64,000 bases of DNA from Tenuifilaceae bacterium CYCD (lineage in GTDB: Bacteria > Bacteroidota > Bacteroidia > Bacteroidales > Tenuifilaceae), in contig AP027304.1 in assembly GCA_036322835.1 (NCBI GenBank), positions 1,674,001-1,738,000 of the forward strand. The letters run 5' to 3'. The position numbers were made by a program, and so were the translations under genes. This document shows, piece by piece, positions 8,612 to 17,180 of this stretch; the first letter of the stretch is position 1, and each line of letters begins with the position of its first letter. The notes under the pieces are model-generated. The model ran no database searches, was not told where the DNA came from, and was given only the letters and a program-made list of their open reading frames with translations.

Positions 8612-9037
8612 TCAAACGGAAATTTCCACCGTGCGAGTTTGGTCTGGATTTACGGTTATATTCAACTTCACAACGCTTTCGGTTGGCAGTATATCATCAA
8701 TAAGTTCGGGCCACTCTATGAGGCATATGCCGCTATCGCCATAAAAGTACTCCTCGTATCCAAAGTCGTAAACCTCTTCCAACTTATTTATTCTGTAAAA
8801 ATCAAAGTGAAATATAGGCGAGTTGTTTTTATCTCGATATTCGTTTACTAGAGCAAATGTTGGACTGGCTACATTATCTGTTACCCCAAGCAATTTGCAG
8901 ATGGACTTTATTAGAGTGGTTTTTCCTGCGCCCATTGAGCCGTAAAAACAGATGATTCGATCATTCTTAATGAGATCTATGATTTCTTGGGCCGCTATAT
9001 CTATTGTGGATAAACTTGATATGTGAACTTTATGCAT
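8612..9037 (-). CDS. tsaE: tRNA threonylcarbamoyladenosine biosynthesis ATPase TsaE
   Basis: TsaE is the P-loop ATPase that works with TsaD and TsaB to place threonylcarbamoyl on A37 of ANN-decoding tRNAs. The Walker A motif 'GSMGAGKTTLIK' is at residues ~33-44, followed by 'SPTFALVNEY' and 'FHFDFYRI', both TsaE signatures, and 'IEWPELI' near residue 110. The length of 141 aa is usual. It lies 21 bases downstream of porX and is probably co-transcribed with it. The pathway's first enzyme, tsaC, is in this window at 1415-1987. Confidence 0.93.
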   Translation of the reverse strand: MHKVHISSLSTIDIAAQEIIDLIKNDRIICFYGSMGAGKTTLIKSICKLLGVTDNVASPTFALVNEYRDKNNSPIFHFDFYRINKLEEVYDFGYEEYFYGDSGICLIEWPELIDDILPTESVVKLNITVNPDQTRTVEISV

Positions 9038-9058
9038 TTTGCTGGTGTTTGATCAGTT

Positions 9059-10612
9059 CTATTTTATAGGACTTAAAACGATGAATGGAATAATCATTTC
9101 TTCTAATGATATTCCGCCATGTTGAAATGTGTTCTTGTAATAATTTACGTAATAGTTGTAGTTGTTGGGATATGCTATGAAATTATTTCCAAATGCAAAT
9201 ATAAACGATGAGCTAACATTCGGTTTCGGCAGATGTACATCCTCTGGTTTACGAACCTCGAATACCTCTTTGGGGTTGTAATTCAGGTTTCTTCCAAGTT
9301 TGTAACGCAAATTGGTTGATGTGGCTCTATCGCCTATTACTTTTATTGGATTCTGAACCCTGATTGCGCCATGGTCGGTGGTGATTACAATTTTAACGTT
9401 ATGTTCAGATGCCTCGGTTAGTAGAGTCTTTAGGTCGGAATGTTGAAACCAAGATCTTGTTAACGAGAGGTAGGCCGATTCATCGGCGGCAAGTTCCTTC
9501 ATCATATCTGAATCGGTTCGGGCATGCGACATCATATCTACAAAGTTGTAGACTAGTACCGTAAGGTTATTCTTTAGTATTTCCTTGAGATTGTCTACAA
9601 TTTTTTGTCCCGATTTTAGCGTGTTACTCTTTTCGTAGAATGTCTTGTAGTTTTTCCCTAGTCTTTGTAGTTGTGCATTGAGTAGTTCTTGCTCAAACAT
9701 ATTTTTGCCTTCGTCCTCCTCGTCGAAAACCCACAGATTTGGGTAGTTCTTTTGGATTTCGAGGGGCATAAGTCCTGAAAATATTGCGTTGCGAGCATAC
9801 TGTGTGGCCGTGGGTAAAATACCATAGTAAGTTTCATCGGTTTCAACCCTCCACTCCGAGGTAAGCAACGGTTCAATTGCTTTCCACTGATCGTATCTTA
9901 GATTGTCAATAAGAATCATTAGAACGGATTGACCAGAATCGATAATTGGAAAAACTTTATTGCGGAGCAGCGCGGGCGAAAGCAAAGGTTTATCTTGATG
10001 TTGTGAATTGAACCATTTGGTGTAGTTGTTTTTTACAAATTTTGCAAACTCGGAGTTCGCCTCTGCTAGGAGCATATCGAAAATTTGCTTTACGCTTGCA
10101 TCGGACGAATCCATTAGTTTCATTTGCCACGAAACAAGTTTGCGATATATGTCGGACCAATCGGTTGTAGTTCTTGCCGAAGATATGCTTTGGCTTACCT
10201 TGCTAAATTCCAATCTAAAATCTGTAACCTGTTTTTCGTTGATTAAATCCTTGGCATGCACATTCTTTTTTATTGATAGAAGAATTTGCATGGGGTTTAC
10301 AGGTTTTATGAGGTAATCGGCTATTTGAGAACCCACGGCCATATCCATTATATTTTCCTCTTCGCTTTTAGTCACCATTACCACTGGAAGCGTAGGTTTT
10401 AGTTCCTTGATAAGCGGCAGGGTGTCCAAACCACTTAATCCGGGCATATTCTCATCAAGGAATACCAAGTCGAACTGGTTTGCTCGGACAAATTCAATCG
10501 CTTCGTTTCCGCTCGAGGCAGTTAGTACCCTGTATCCCTTCTGCTCAAGGAAGATTACGTGAGCCTTAAGGAAATCTATTTCGTCATCTACCCAAAGAAT
10601 GCTTACCTGCAT
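9059..10612 (-). CDS. porX: T9SS response regulator PorX (REC-PglZ)
   Basis: The 517-aa protein has an N-terminal response-regulator receiver domain ('SILWVDDEIDFLKAH', phospho-acceptor Asp in 'LVFLDENMPG', Lys in 'YLIKPVNPMQ') joined to a PglZ/alkaline-phosphatase-like domain with 'MILIDNLRYDQW' and 'ITTDHGAIRV', which carry metal-ligand residues. In Porphyromonas gingivalis PorX is known to regulate T9SS gene expression with the PorY kinase and to have nucleotide phosphodiesterase activity. It is cytoplasmic. The T9SS lipoprotein gene porW lies 13 bases upstream, which supports the assignment. Confidence 0.92.
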   Translation of the reverse strand: MQVSILWVDDEIDFLKAHVIFLEQKGYRVLTASSGNEAIEFVRANQFDLVFLDENMPGLSGLDTLPLIKELKPTLPVVMVTKSEEENIMDMAVGSQIADYLIKPVNPMQILLSIKKNVHAKDLINEKQVTDFRLEFSKVSQSISSARTTTDWSDIYRKLVSWQMKLMDSSDASVKQIFDMLLAEANSEFAKFVKNNYTKWFNSQHQDKPLLSPALLRNKVFPIIDSGQSVLMILIDNLRYDQWKAIEPLLTSEWRVETDETYYGILPTATQYARNAIFSGLMPLEIQKNYPNLWVFDEEDEGKNMFEQELLNAQLQRLGKNYKTFYEKSNTLKSGQKIVDNLKEILKNNLTVLVYNFVDMMSHARTDSDMMKELAADESAYLSLTRSWFQHSDLKTLLTEASEHNVKIVITTDHGAIRVQNPIKVIGDRATSTNLRYKLGRNLNYNPKEVFEVRKPEDVHLPKPNVSSSFIFAFGNNFIAYPNNYNYYVNYYKNTFQHGGISLEEMIIPFIVLSPIK

Positions 10613-10625
10613 TTAACCTTGATGT

Positions 10626-13301
10626 TTAATTTTCGATGCTATAGTTAGCTTTGAAAAACTTTAAGTAATCTGCAACGGCTTTGTCGTTGAGGAATAGAGC
10701 GAAGTTTTCGATGCTGATAACAAAAGTCTGGTAATCCGCCTTGTTTACCATGCTAAATGTGTTATCACTTTTGCTTATCAGGTTGTAGTACTTGGTGGCT
10801 ACTTTTTCGTCCTTGAATCCCGAAACACTTATAATCTCCACAAAATCGCTGAGAGGCTGATTGTTTACCGTTAGGTCTGTTTCGATGAAATTATCAACAT
10901 TGAACGAAACGATGTTGAATTTCAACTGGTTGATGTTAGATTTCTTGGGAACTAGTAATACAAAAATGTGTTCTCCTTCCGGTTTGCTGTAAGTTATGGT
11001 CGTGGTTGAATCGGTGGCGTTTTCATTTTCGGCTACCGCAACACCGCTTTGTCCAGATGCAATTTGTAGTTCTCGTTGGTTCAAGTATGCGATCATACCT
11101 TGTGCAACTTGGCCTTCTTCGGTTGTCGGATAATCTTTTGATACTTTATCTAGCGATGCTCTAAACGTCCTAATATCGGATGTTTTGCCAAGGCAAAGTG
11201 CTTGCAGTAGATTTAGTTTTGGTGCTAGCTCTGTTCCTTTGTATTTAGCAATTCCCTCAGCAATAAGCTGTAATGCCTCTGTATACTTATTATCCTTATA
11301 GTTTTTGTAAGCGTTTTCGTATAACATATCTCCTTCGCTTTGCTTATGCTGAAGTTCTTTCACAAATTCAGGATTTGAAAGCAGCATAGCGTAAGGGCTC
11401 TGAGGGTATTTTTGCAGTAGGATGCTTTTGTACTTTTGAGCATCAGAACTATTGTTTTCGGCGTTGCTTAGCTTGTATAGATTATAGTACGCCGTGGCAG
11501 CGATTGAATTATTGGAATAACGTTCTGCAATGTTGAGGTAGGATTTTTTAGCCTCTTTAATGTCACTTAAATTATTTTGGTAAACCTCAGCAACTTTTAC
11601 CATGGCTTCCATTATTTTTTCGTTGGAAATGGCTTTGAGTGAATCGTTCAATGGAAGATTCACCAGGTAGTATTCTGGCGATTTATCCGAAAGTTGCTTC
11701 TGGGCATTCCTTGATGTATCCGAAGTGGCAAGGTTTTCATTCACTTCACCAAAGTCGAGCACTCTCTTATTTTTTCTTCTCCAGTTGTCTTCCAGTTTTC
11801 TTTTTCCCCATTTCATTTGGAATTCAGATTGTCCGTAACTGAGCGAGGCTTGGTTGTAGAAGTACCATTTCCCAGTGGTGTTTTGAGATTCCGTTTTGTA
11901 TCGTTGATTTTGTTGGTATAGTAATGCTTGCTGGCGTTCTTCCTGCTCTGCTGCCTTTGCTTTTTGTTCTTCGATTTGTCTATCGGCTATTATCTTTACA
12001 ATTAGTGCATCCCTATCCTTTGGCGACATATTGGCAACCCGTAGCAAACTATCCTCTGTTTTAATGATATTCAGATTATCCACCAATTTGTTTAGGTATC
12101 GGGTTTTAATTTCCAACTTATTGTAATCCGGATAATTTTTGTCTAACGCGTTGTACGAGCTATCGTAGTATGCTTGCGCTAGAGTATAGTTTGATTTCTC
12201 AAAGTAGTAATCGGCAAGCACCAAGTACGACATTCCCTTCTGGTTGTTATTGTCGGTACTTAGCTGTGCTGACATAGTGTAGTACTCTATTGCCTTGTTG
12301 ATGTTCCCCTCTTGCTTTTCTATATTTCCAAGAGTGTAATATAGTTGATCGAGGTAATCCTTGTTTTTTTCGTCCTTGGCTAATTTTAATAGTTCCCTTT
12401 TTAAATTTTCGCCCTGAAGATTACCTAGCGCAATAAGCTTAATGCGGATGCTAAATGCCATTTCGTAGGGTGGGTTCATCCTAAGTACCTTTTTGTAGCA
12501 ATTGTATGCCTCTGATGTATTCCCTAGTTGATGCTCTATCTGTGCGAGAATGTATGAGTATCTTAGCCTATCATTTTTTCGATCAGCATTTTCAATGGCC
12601 TTTTTTATGTAAGGAATAGCATCGTTGTTGTTGCGTTGTTTTAAGTGGTAGAAGGCCCATGTTGAAGATAGAAGATGCTTAAATTCTTTGCTCTTGGGTT
12701 TCCGACGATTTGCTTCTATTGATTTTAGACGATCCTGGGCATCAACATAATCACCAGTTATTACCGCTATCCGGGCCAGCCAAACCTGAGCCTCGAACCA
12801 TATTGGAGTATTCGGAAACTGGAGCAAAACGTAGTCGAGCGTATTTTTAGCTTTTTCGAAATCCCCTTTCCATGTTTGTGCTTCGCCAACAAGTAACCAT
12901 GATTCCCGCGCCCATTTTACAAATTCGGTTTGGTTGTAAAACCCTTTTTCTTTGCCTGTTATTAAGCCTCTTTTTCGTTGTGGTTTAATGGTGATGGAGT
13001 GTTTGTTTATAAGTGCCGTGCACTTATTGATGGTTCTATCCATATCGCCTGTTACTGTGCTTTTTGTTTGGTCATCGCCAACAAGCAGCATGGGCAAAGG
13101 AAGGGTGTAGTTGTACTTGTATCCCGATTCTGCGCGTTTTATGCCATTTTTATAGCTATCGTAAGCGTTGTAGTAATAGTTGTAGTAAGCAGTGATGTTG
13201 TGGAACGTCCTGCTCATGGTTGTATTCTTCTTCGAGGAGCACGAAGTGATTCCCGAAAGAACGATTAGCAACAAAAATGTGTATGGTTTGCCGTGTTTCA
13301 A
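10626..13301 (-). CDS. porW: T9SS periplasmic TPR lipoprotein PorW/SprE
   Basis: This 891-aa lipoprotein has a short signal peptide ending in the lipobox 'LSGITSC' (Cys21), followed by 'TFHNITAYYNYYYNAYDSYK', which is typical of the PorW/SprE family. Most of the protein consists of tetratricopeptide repeats (for example 'AIPYIKKAIENADRKNDR' and 'AYNCYKKVLRMNPPYEMA'), with a charged coiled-coil region around residues 430-500. SprE is needed for gliding and T9SS secretion in Flavobacterium, and PorW for the T9SS in Porphyromonas. It acts at the periplasmic side of the envelope. It is the first gene of a run with porX, tsaE and ald. Confidence 0.88.
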   Translation of the reverse strand: MKHGKPYTFLLLIVLSGITSCSSKKNTTMSRTFHNITAYYNYYYNAYDSYKNGIKRAESGYKYNYTLPLPMLLVGDDQTKSTVTGDMDRTINKCTALINKHSITIKPQRKRGLITGKEKGFYNQTEFVKWARESWLLVGEAQTWKGDFEKAKNTLDYVLLQFPNTPIWFEAQVWLARIAVITGDYVDAQDRLKSIEANRRKPKSKEFKHLLSSTWAFYHLKQRNNNDAIPYIKKAIENADRKNDRLRYSYILAQIEHQLGNTSEAYNCYKKVLRMNPPYEMAFSIRIKLIALGNLQGENLKRELLKLAKDEKNKDYLDQLYYTLGNIEKQEGNINKAIEYYTMSAQLSTDNNNQKGMSYLVLADYYFEKSNYTLAQAYYDSSYNALDKNYPDYNKLEIKTRYLNKLVDNLNIIKTEDSLLRVANMSPKDRDALIVKIIADRQIEEQKAKAAEQEERQQALLYQQNQRYKTESQNTTGKWYFYNQASLSYGQSEFQMKWGKRKLEDNWRRKNKRVLDFGEVNENLATSDTSRNAQKQLSDKSPEYYLVNLPLNDSLKAISNEKIMEAMVKVAEVYQNNLSDIKEAKKSYLNIAERYSNNSIAATAYYNLYKLSNAENNSSDAQKYKSILLQKYPQSPYAMLLSNPEFVKELQHKQSEGDMLYENAYKNYKDNKYTEALQLIAEGIAKYKGTELAPKLNLLQALCLGKTSDIRTFRASLDKVSKDYPTTEEGQVAQGMIAYLNQRELQIASGQSGVAVAENENATDSTTTITYSKPEGEHIFVLLVPKKSNINQLKFNIVSFNVDNFIETDLTVNNQPLSDFVEIISVSGFKDEKVATKYYNLISKSDNTFSMVNKADYQTFVISIENFALFLNDKAVADYLKFFKANYSIEN

Positions 13302-13430
13302 GCCAATAAATTATTGAGTAACAATATGTACAATTGATTCAACTAAAAACTTACAATATTAGCAATAATAGTTGAATTGCCCATAACCCTATTTTAACGG
13401 ATTATAGTTATTTGTATTGTTGAGTTGATC

Positions 13431-13462
13431 AAAATAAAAAAGGGTGCTTAGTAGCACCCTTC
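13431..13462 (-). terminator. Rho-independent terminator after the coiled-coil lipoprotein gene
   Basis: An eight-base stem (13441-13448 with 13453-13460), AGGGTGCT pairing with AGCACCCT, is followed on the minus strand by a T-rich tract. It sits 19 bases past the stop codon of the 13481-14356 gene. Confidence 0.85.
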
Positions 13463-13480
13463 ATGAATTATTTTAAATAA

Positions 13481-14356
13481 TTATTCAACTTCTATGACAA
13501 GGTATTTTGATGCAGACCAGAATTTATCGGGGTTTGTAATTTCAATCTTTTCAATACTCCCGTTCTGAGCGGTTACTAATTGGTAGGAATCCGATGGGTG
13601 TGTGGTTATCAGCTTGGCCTTCTTTACAAATAAATCGATGCTTTTAACCTGCGAAATATCAACCTTGGTGAAGTAGGAGTTATCGAAATCGGCCTTCATC
13701 TTGGTGGTTTTGCCAATTCCAAGGAAACCGCCAGTTTTGTCGATTACCCCATGCTCAAGCAATTCCTTTTTGCTGCCGAAAGTGTACCATGCGGTATTAA
13801 TGGCTTCGGTTTGCTTGTTTACTTTTACATTAAGTTCAATGTTGTCCTCGGTTAGTGTATCAACCTTTGCATTCAGCGTTTCGATGGAGAAATTAAGTGT
13901 GGCGAGTTTTTCCTTCAACTCGGCAATTTCGGCATCGCGTTCCTCTACTTGTTTTTGGGTTTGCGCTAACATTTTTTCAAACTCAGCAACCTTGAGGTTC
14001 GATTGTTTCAGTTTTTTATTAAGATAAGCAATGGTTTTACGGTTCTTATCCATTAGTTCGTTGATAGTTTGGATGTCCTGATCGATTTGCTCTCTAACAT
14101 CGGGTTTCAACTCGCCATCTTGGATTGCATTTTTTGAGATAACCTGTTGCTTTTGCTTAACTTCGGTTAAGTTTTGTTCAATTTCGTTGAGTAGAAGGAA
14201 GAACTGGTTGATTGTGGAGTCCTTTGATTTGGAGTCGTGGCGGAGTGCCTCATTCTCCTTTGTCAGTAAGTCTATTTGGCGCTTTTCCTTTTGGTTGCAT
14301 GCACCTATAAGAAGTAGTAGTGCCATGCTTATTACAATAAATCTAATCTGCTTCAT
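13481..14356 (-). CDS. Coiled-coil lipoprotein, Cbp1-like
   Basis: The 291-aa product has a lipoprotein signal peptide (lipobox 'LLLIGAC', Cys20), then a long coiled coil of Leu/Glu/Lys/Gln heptads from about residue 25 to 185 ('AEIAELKEKLATLNFSIETL'), and a compact ~100-residue C-terminal domain ('AWYTFGSKKELLEHGVIDKT', 'GGFLGIGKTTKM'). The C-terminal pattern recurs in Bacteroidota proteins annotated as Cbp1-family collagen-binding adhesins; I recognise the resemblance but cannot test it. It should be anchored in the envelope. It has its own terminator and no close partner on its strand. Confidence 0.7.
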   Translation of the reverse strand: MKQIRFIVISMALLLLIGACNQKEKRQIDLLTKENEALRHDSKSKDSTINQFFLLLNEIEQNLTEVKQKQQVISKNAIQDGELKPDVREQIDQDIQTINELMDKNRKTIAYLNKKLKQSNLKVAEFEKMLAQTQKQVEERDAEIAELKEKLATLNFSIETLNAKVDTLTEDNIELNVKVNKQTEAINTAWYTFGSKKELLEHGVIDKTGGFLGIGKTTKMKADFDNSYFTKVDISQVKSIDLFVKKAKLITTHPSDSYQLVTAQNGSIEKIEITNPDKFWSASKYLVIEVE

Positions 14357-14515
14357 ATACAGAAATTATTTGGGTTAATAATACTAGTAAAAACTATTTC
14401 AAATGGCGTACAATTTATCTTAATGTATTAATATTCAAATATCTTTATCGAGTAAAGGGGTTTGATTTAAATGTTGATATTTTTAAAAAGCAACATTTTG
14501 GGGAATAAATCCCCA

Positions 14516-16993
14516 CTATTGAATATATCTGTTTATGTAGTTAAACAATTCATCGGGATCAATAGGCTTTGTTATAAATGCATTGCAACCGGCGTCAATA
14601 TATGTTTGATTTTCTTCGTTGAGAGAATTAGCGCTTTGAGCAATTATCGGAACAGTTTCGTTGACCTTTCGGATGATTTTTGTGGCCTCGACTCCATCCA
14701 TAAATGGTAGTTGAATGTCCATGATAATTAGGTTTATGTTCTTGTTGATGGAGCAAACCTCTATAGCATCTTCGGCGTTTTTTACGTGTATTAATCTAGC
14801 ATCAGAGTTTTTCAGTAAGGCATCGATGTACTGATAGCTTATGAGATCATCCTCTACTATCAGAATTGTTTTGTCTTTCCACGATAAGGAGATATTTTCG
14901 TTGCTATCCGTTTTATGGGATGAAGATGTGTTTTTTGGTAAAAAGAAATAGAACGTGGAGCCGTTGTCGGGAGAGGATTCCATTTCCAGTCTTCCGCCCA
15001 TCGAAAAAGCATAGCCTTTAGCTATGGTGAGACCAATTCCAGTACCATCGTATTTTGCAACATGATCCTCAGCGATGTGCTTAAAGAATCGCTCGAAAAC
15101 CCTTTTCTGAATCTTTTTAGGTATTCCAATGCCGGTATCCTTTACAAAAAATTTGATTGTTGTTGGAGAATCAGCATAGTAGCCAAACTCTATACTGCCT
15201 ACACTGGTGAATTTAAATGCATTTTCAATCAGGTGGGACATGATCTTTTTCACTCTAAATGCGTCAATGCTGAATATTGCTTGGCTATCGGGTAATGATT
15301 TTATTAACCTGAAATGAAGATCCTTGATTGCAAACTCATCAGAATTGGAGAATGTTTGGTAAAGTTCTCCAAGCAATTCGTTTATGTTGGTGTCAGAGAA
15401 GCGTAGGTCGAGCTGATTGGTTTCAATTTTTGAGAGTTCAAGGATATCGTCAACAATTCGGAGCAACTTGTTTCCGAGTTTATGGACTATTTTGTTGCAT
15501 TGCTGTTTGTCCTCGGGCGACACCTCGGGCGATACTAAGTACTGCGTAAATCCCAGAATTCCATTTAGCGGAGTGCGAATCTCGTGGCTAATGTTATTCA
15601 GGAATGCACTTTTTATTTTTTCCAGTTCCTTTACCTTTTCTAGCGCCTCGGAAAGATCTCGGGTGCGATTCTTTACCATTTTTTCCAACTCATCGTTGAA
15701 TTGCGATAATTGTAGGTTGAATTTTTTTATGGCCCGATTCTTATTGCGCTGCTGAACAATAAATAGAAGGGTTATTCCTAAAAGCACTAAGAGCAGGATG
15801 GCCACTATTGAGTAGAATGTCTTTAATCGGTTGCTTTGTTTTGCTTTTAGCTGTTGAACTTCAAGTTTTGTGGATAGGAGTTTAATGTCGTGCTCTTTTT
15901 GTATCGTGTCGAGTTGAACCTGAAGTTCAGCGATTTTTTCTGTAACCTCATCGTTGTATGATTTCTCGAAAATGTCAACATACTTCAGAAGCATCTCTCG
16001 GGATTGCTTGTAGTCTCCTGTTTTTGAGTAATATTCGGAGAGCAACTTGTAGCTTTCCATTACAAAGCTTTTCTCCTGATCCTTTGTTGCTATCCCTTGG
16101 CCTTCTTTTAAATTTTTGTATGCATTGGCATAATCCCCGAGTTTGATTTGTACGCGAGCCATTGCTATGGCGCTTAAAGCAATACCATGTCGAGAATTCG
16201 TTTTTTCGAAATACTGAAAAGATAGTTTGTAGTAATCGAGACTTTGTGCGTAATTATTTAGTTTTTCCTGTGCATTTCCGATGTTATTGTATATGTTGGC
16301 GAGCATTAGCGTATCTTTCAGCTCTTCGCGAAGTTTAAGCGATAAGTTGAAGTGCTGATTCGCCTCCTCGTATTTGCCTTCATCGAGAGCGATTAGGCCA
16401 ATATTCCCTTCAATTTTTGCCTCGTTTCTCGTTTGGTTTAGTGCTTGGTAAATTTTTAAGCTTTTTATAAAATACTTTTTCGCGTTGTCTAGTCTCTTGG
16501 AGTTGTAGTATACAATTCCAAGATTATTATAGCCCGATGCAATAGATAAACTATCGTTTATTTTGATGCTGATCTGTAACGTTTTTTCGAAGCAATCTAT
16601 TGCATTTCCATATTGTGCTCTACGCATATAGCATGTGCCCTGCAAATTAAAACATCTGGCAATATTAAGGCTATCGTTATATTGGGTGAAAAGTTCTGAA
16701 GCCTTTTTACCATTCTCAATGGCCTCGGTATAATTGTTTACCAGTAAGTGTGCTTGCCCAAGACTCAGCAGGGCTTTTCCAATTAAAAGGCTATCGCCTA
16801 GTTGGTAAGCGTATTTTACCGATTCTTGCGCAAGGTCATACTTTTTCTGAGGATTATCGGCAGTTTCCTTTGCCTTATCGATGAGCTTTTCGGTAAATGT
16901 TTTAAGGGTGTCGGTAGGATTAACAAACCAATTACCACCACGTGTTGGTAGCACCAAAAGAATACATGATATGATTAATAGGTGGAATCTCAT
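14516..16993 (-). CDS. TPR-containing hybrid sensor histidine kinase
   Basis: This 825-aa protein has a signal peptide, about seven tetratricopeptide repeats (residues ~30-330), a coiled coil, a membrane helix (~395-415), a HisKA/HATPase kinase core and a C-terminal receiver domain. The phosphorylated histidine is His470 in 'NNISHEIRTPLNGILGF'; the ATP-binding boxes are 'ENAFKFT', 'DTGIGIPKKIQ' and 'GTGIGLTIAKG'. The receiver has 'LIVEDD', phospho-acceptor Asp759 in 'IIMDIQLPFMDG' and the Lys in 'FITKPID'. The periplasmic TPR region is the likely sensor. No cognate output regulator lies next to it. It has a good promoter at 17017-17046. Confidence 0.9.
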   Translation of the reverse strand: MRFHLLIISCILLVLPTRGGNWFVNPTDTLKTFTEKLIDKAKETADNPQKKYDLAQESVKYAYQLGDSLLIGKALLSLGQAHLLVNNYTEAIENGKKASELFTQYNDSLNIARCFNLQGTCYMRRAQYGNAIDCFEKTLQISIKINDSLSIASGYNNLGIVYYNSKRLDNAKKYFIKSLKIYQALNQTRNEAKIEGNIGLIALDEGKYEEANQHFNLSLKLREELKDTLMLANIYNNIGNAQEKLNNYAQSLDYYKLSFQYFEKTNSRHGIALSAIAMARVQIKLGDYANAYKNLKEGQGIATKDQEKSFVMESYKLLSEYYSKTGDYKQSREMLLKYVDIFEKSYNDEVTEKIAELQVQLDTIQKEHDIKLLSTKLEVQQLKAKQSNRLKTFYSIVAILLLVLLGITLLFIVQQRNKNRAIKKFNLQLSQFNDELEKMVKNRTRDLSEALEKVKELEKIKSAFLNNISHEIRTPLNGILGFTQYLVSPEVSPEDKQQCNKIVHKLGNKLLRIVDDILELSKIETNQLDLRFSDTNINELLGELYQTFSNSDEFAIKDLHFRLIKSLPDSQAIFSIDAFRVKKIMSHLIENAFKFTSVGSIEFGYYADSPTTIKFFVKDTGIGIPKKIQKRVFERFFKHIAEDHVAKYDGTGIGLTIAKGYAFSMGGRLEMESSPDNGSTFYFFLPKNTSSSHKTDSNENISLSWKDKTILIVEDDLISYQYIDALLKNSDARLIHVKNAEDAIEVCSINKNINLIIMDIQLPFMDGVEATKIIRKVNETVPIIAQSANSLNEENQTYIDAGCNAFITKPIDPDELFNYINRYIQ

Positions 16994-17016
16994 ATCAAAT
17001 AATCAGAGAGTATGGA

Positions 17017-17046
17017 CAAATGTAAATTTCATTTTGAAAAAACCAA
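17017..17046 (-). promoter_or_regulatory. Predicted promoter of the hybrid kinase gene
   Basis: On the minus strand, TTG at 17046-17044 and the -7 element TACATTTG at 17024-17017 are 19 bases apart, close to the Bacteroidota consensus. The ATG is 23 bases downstream of the -7 element. Confidence 0.6.
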
Positions 17047-17127
17047 AATCAAATGCAATAATAAAAGCATTGTGCTGAAAAATAATTTGAAAATATTTTT
17101 TGATATCCGTTTGATAGTTTTATCAAA

Positions 17128-17170
17128 ATAAAGAAGCACAAAGAAACCTAGGTCTCTTTGTGCTTCTTGT
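17128..17170 (-). terminator. Rho-independent terminator of the surface-protein run
   Basis: A long stem (about 17131-17144 with 17155-17168), AAGAAGCACAAAGA with its complement, is followed on the minus strand by a T-rich stretch. It starts 11 bases after the stop of the FISUMP gene. Confidence 0.85.
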
Positions 17171-17180
17171 AATGGGTAGC

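Noticed and set aside
14469-14498. AAATGTTG/CAACATTT hairpin after the hybrid kinase as a terminator
   Set aside because: The loop is long and there is no U-run on the minus strand, so support is too weak.
14516-16993. Hybrid kinase as PorY, the partner of PorX
   Set aside because: PorY is a simple kinase without TPR or receiver domain; this one differs in architecture.
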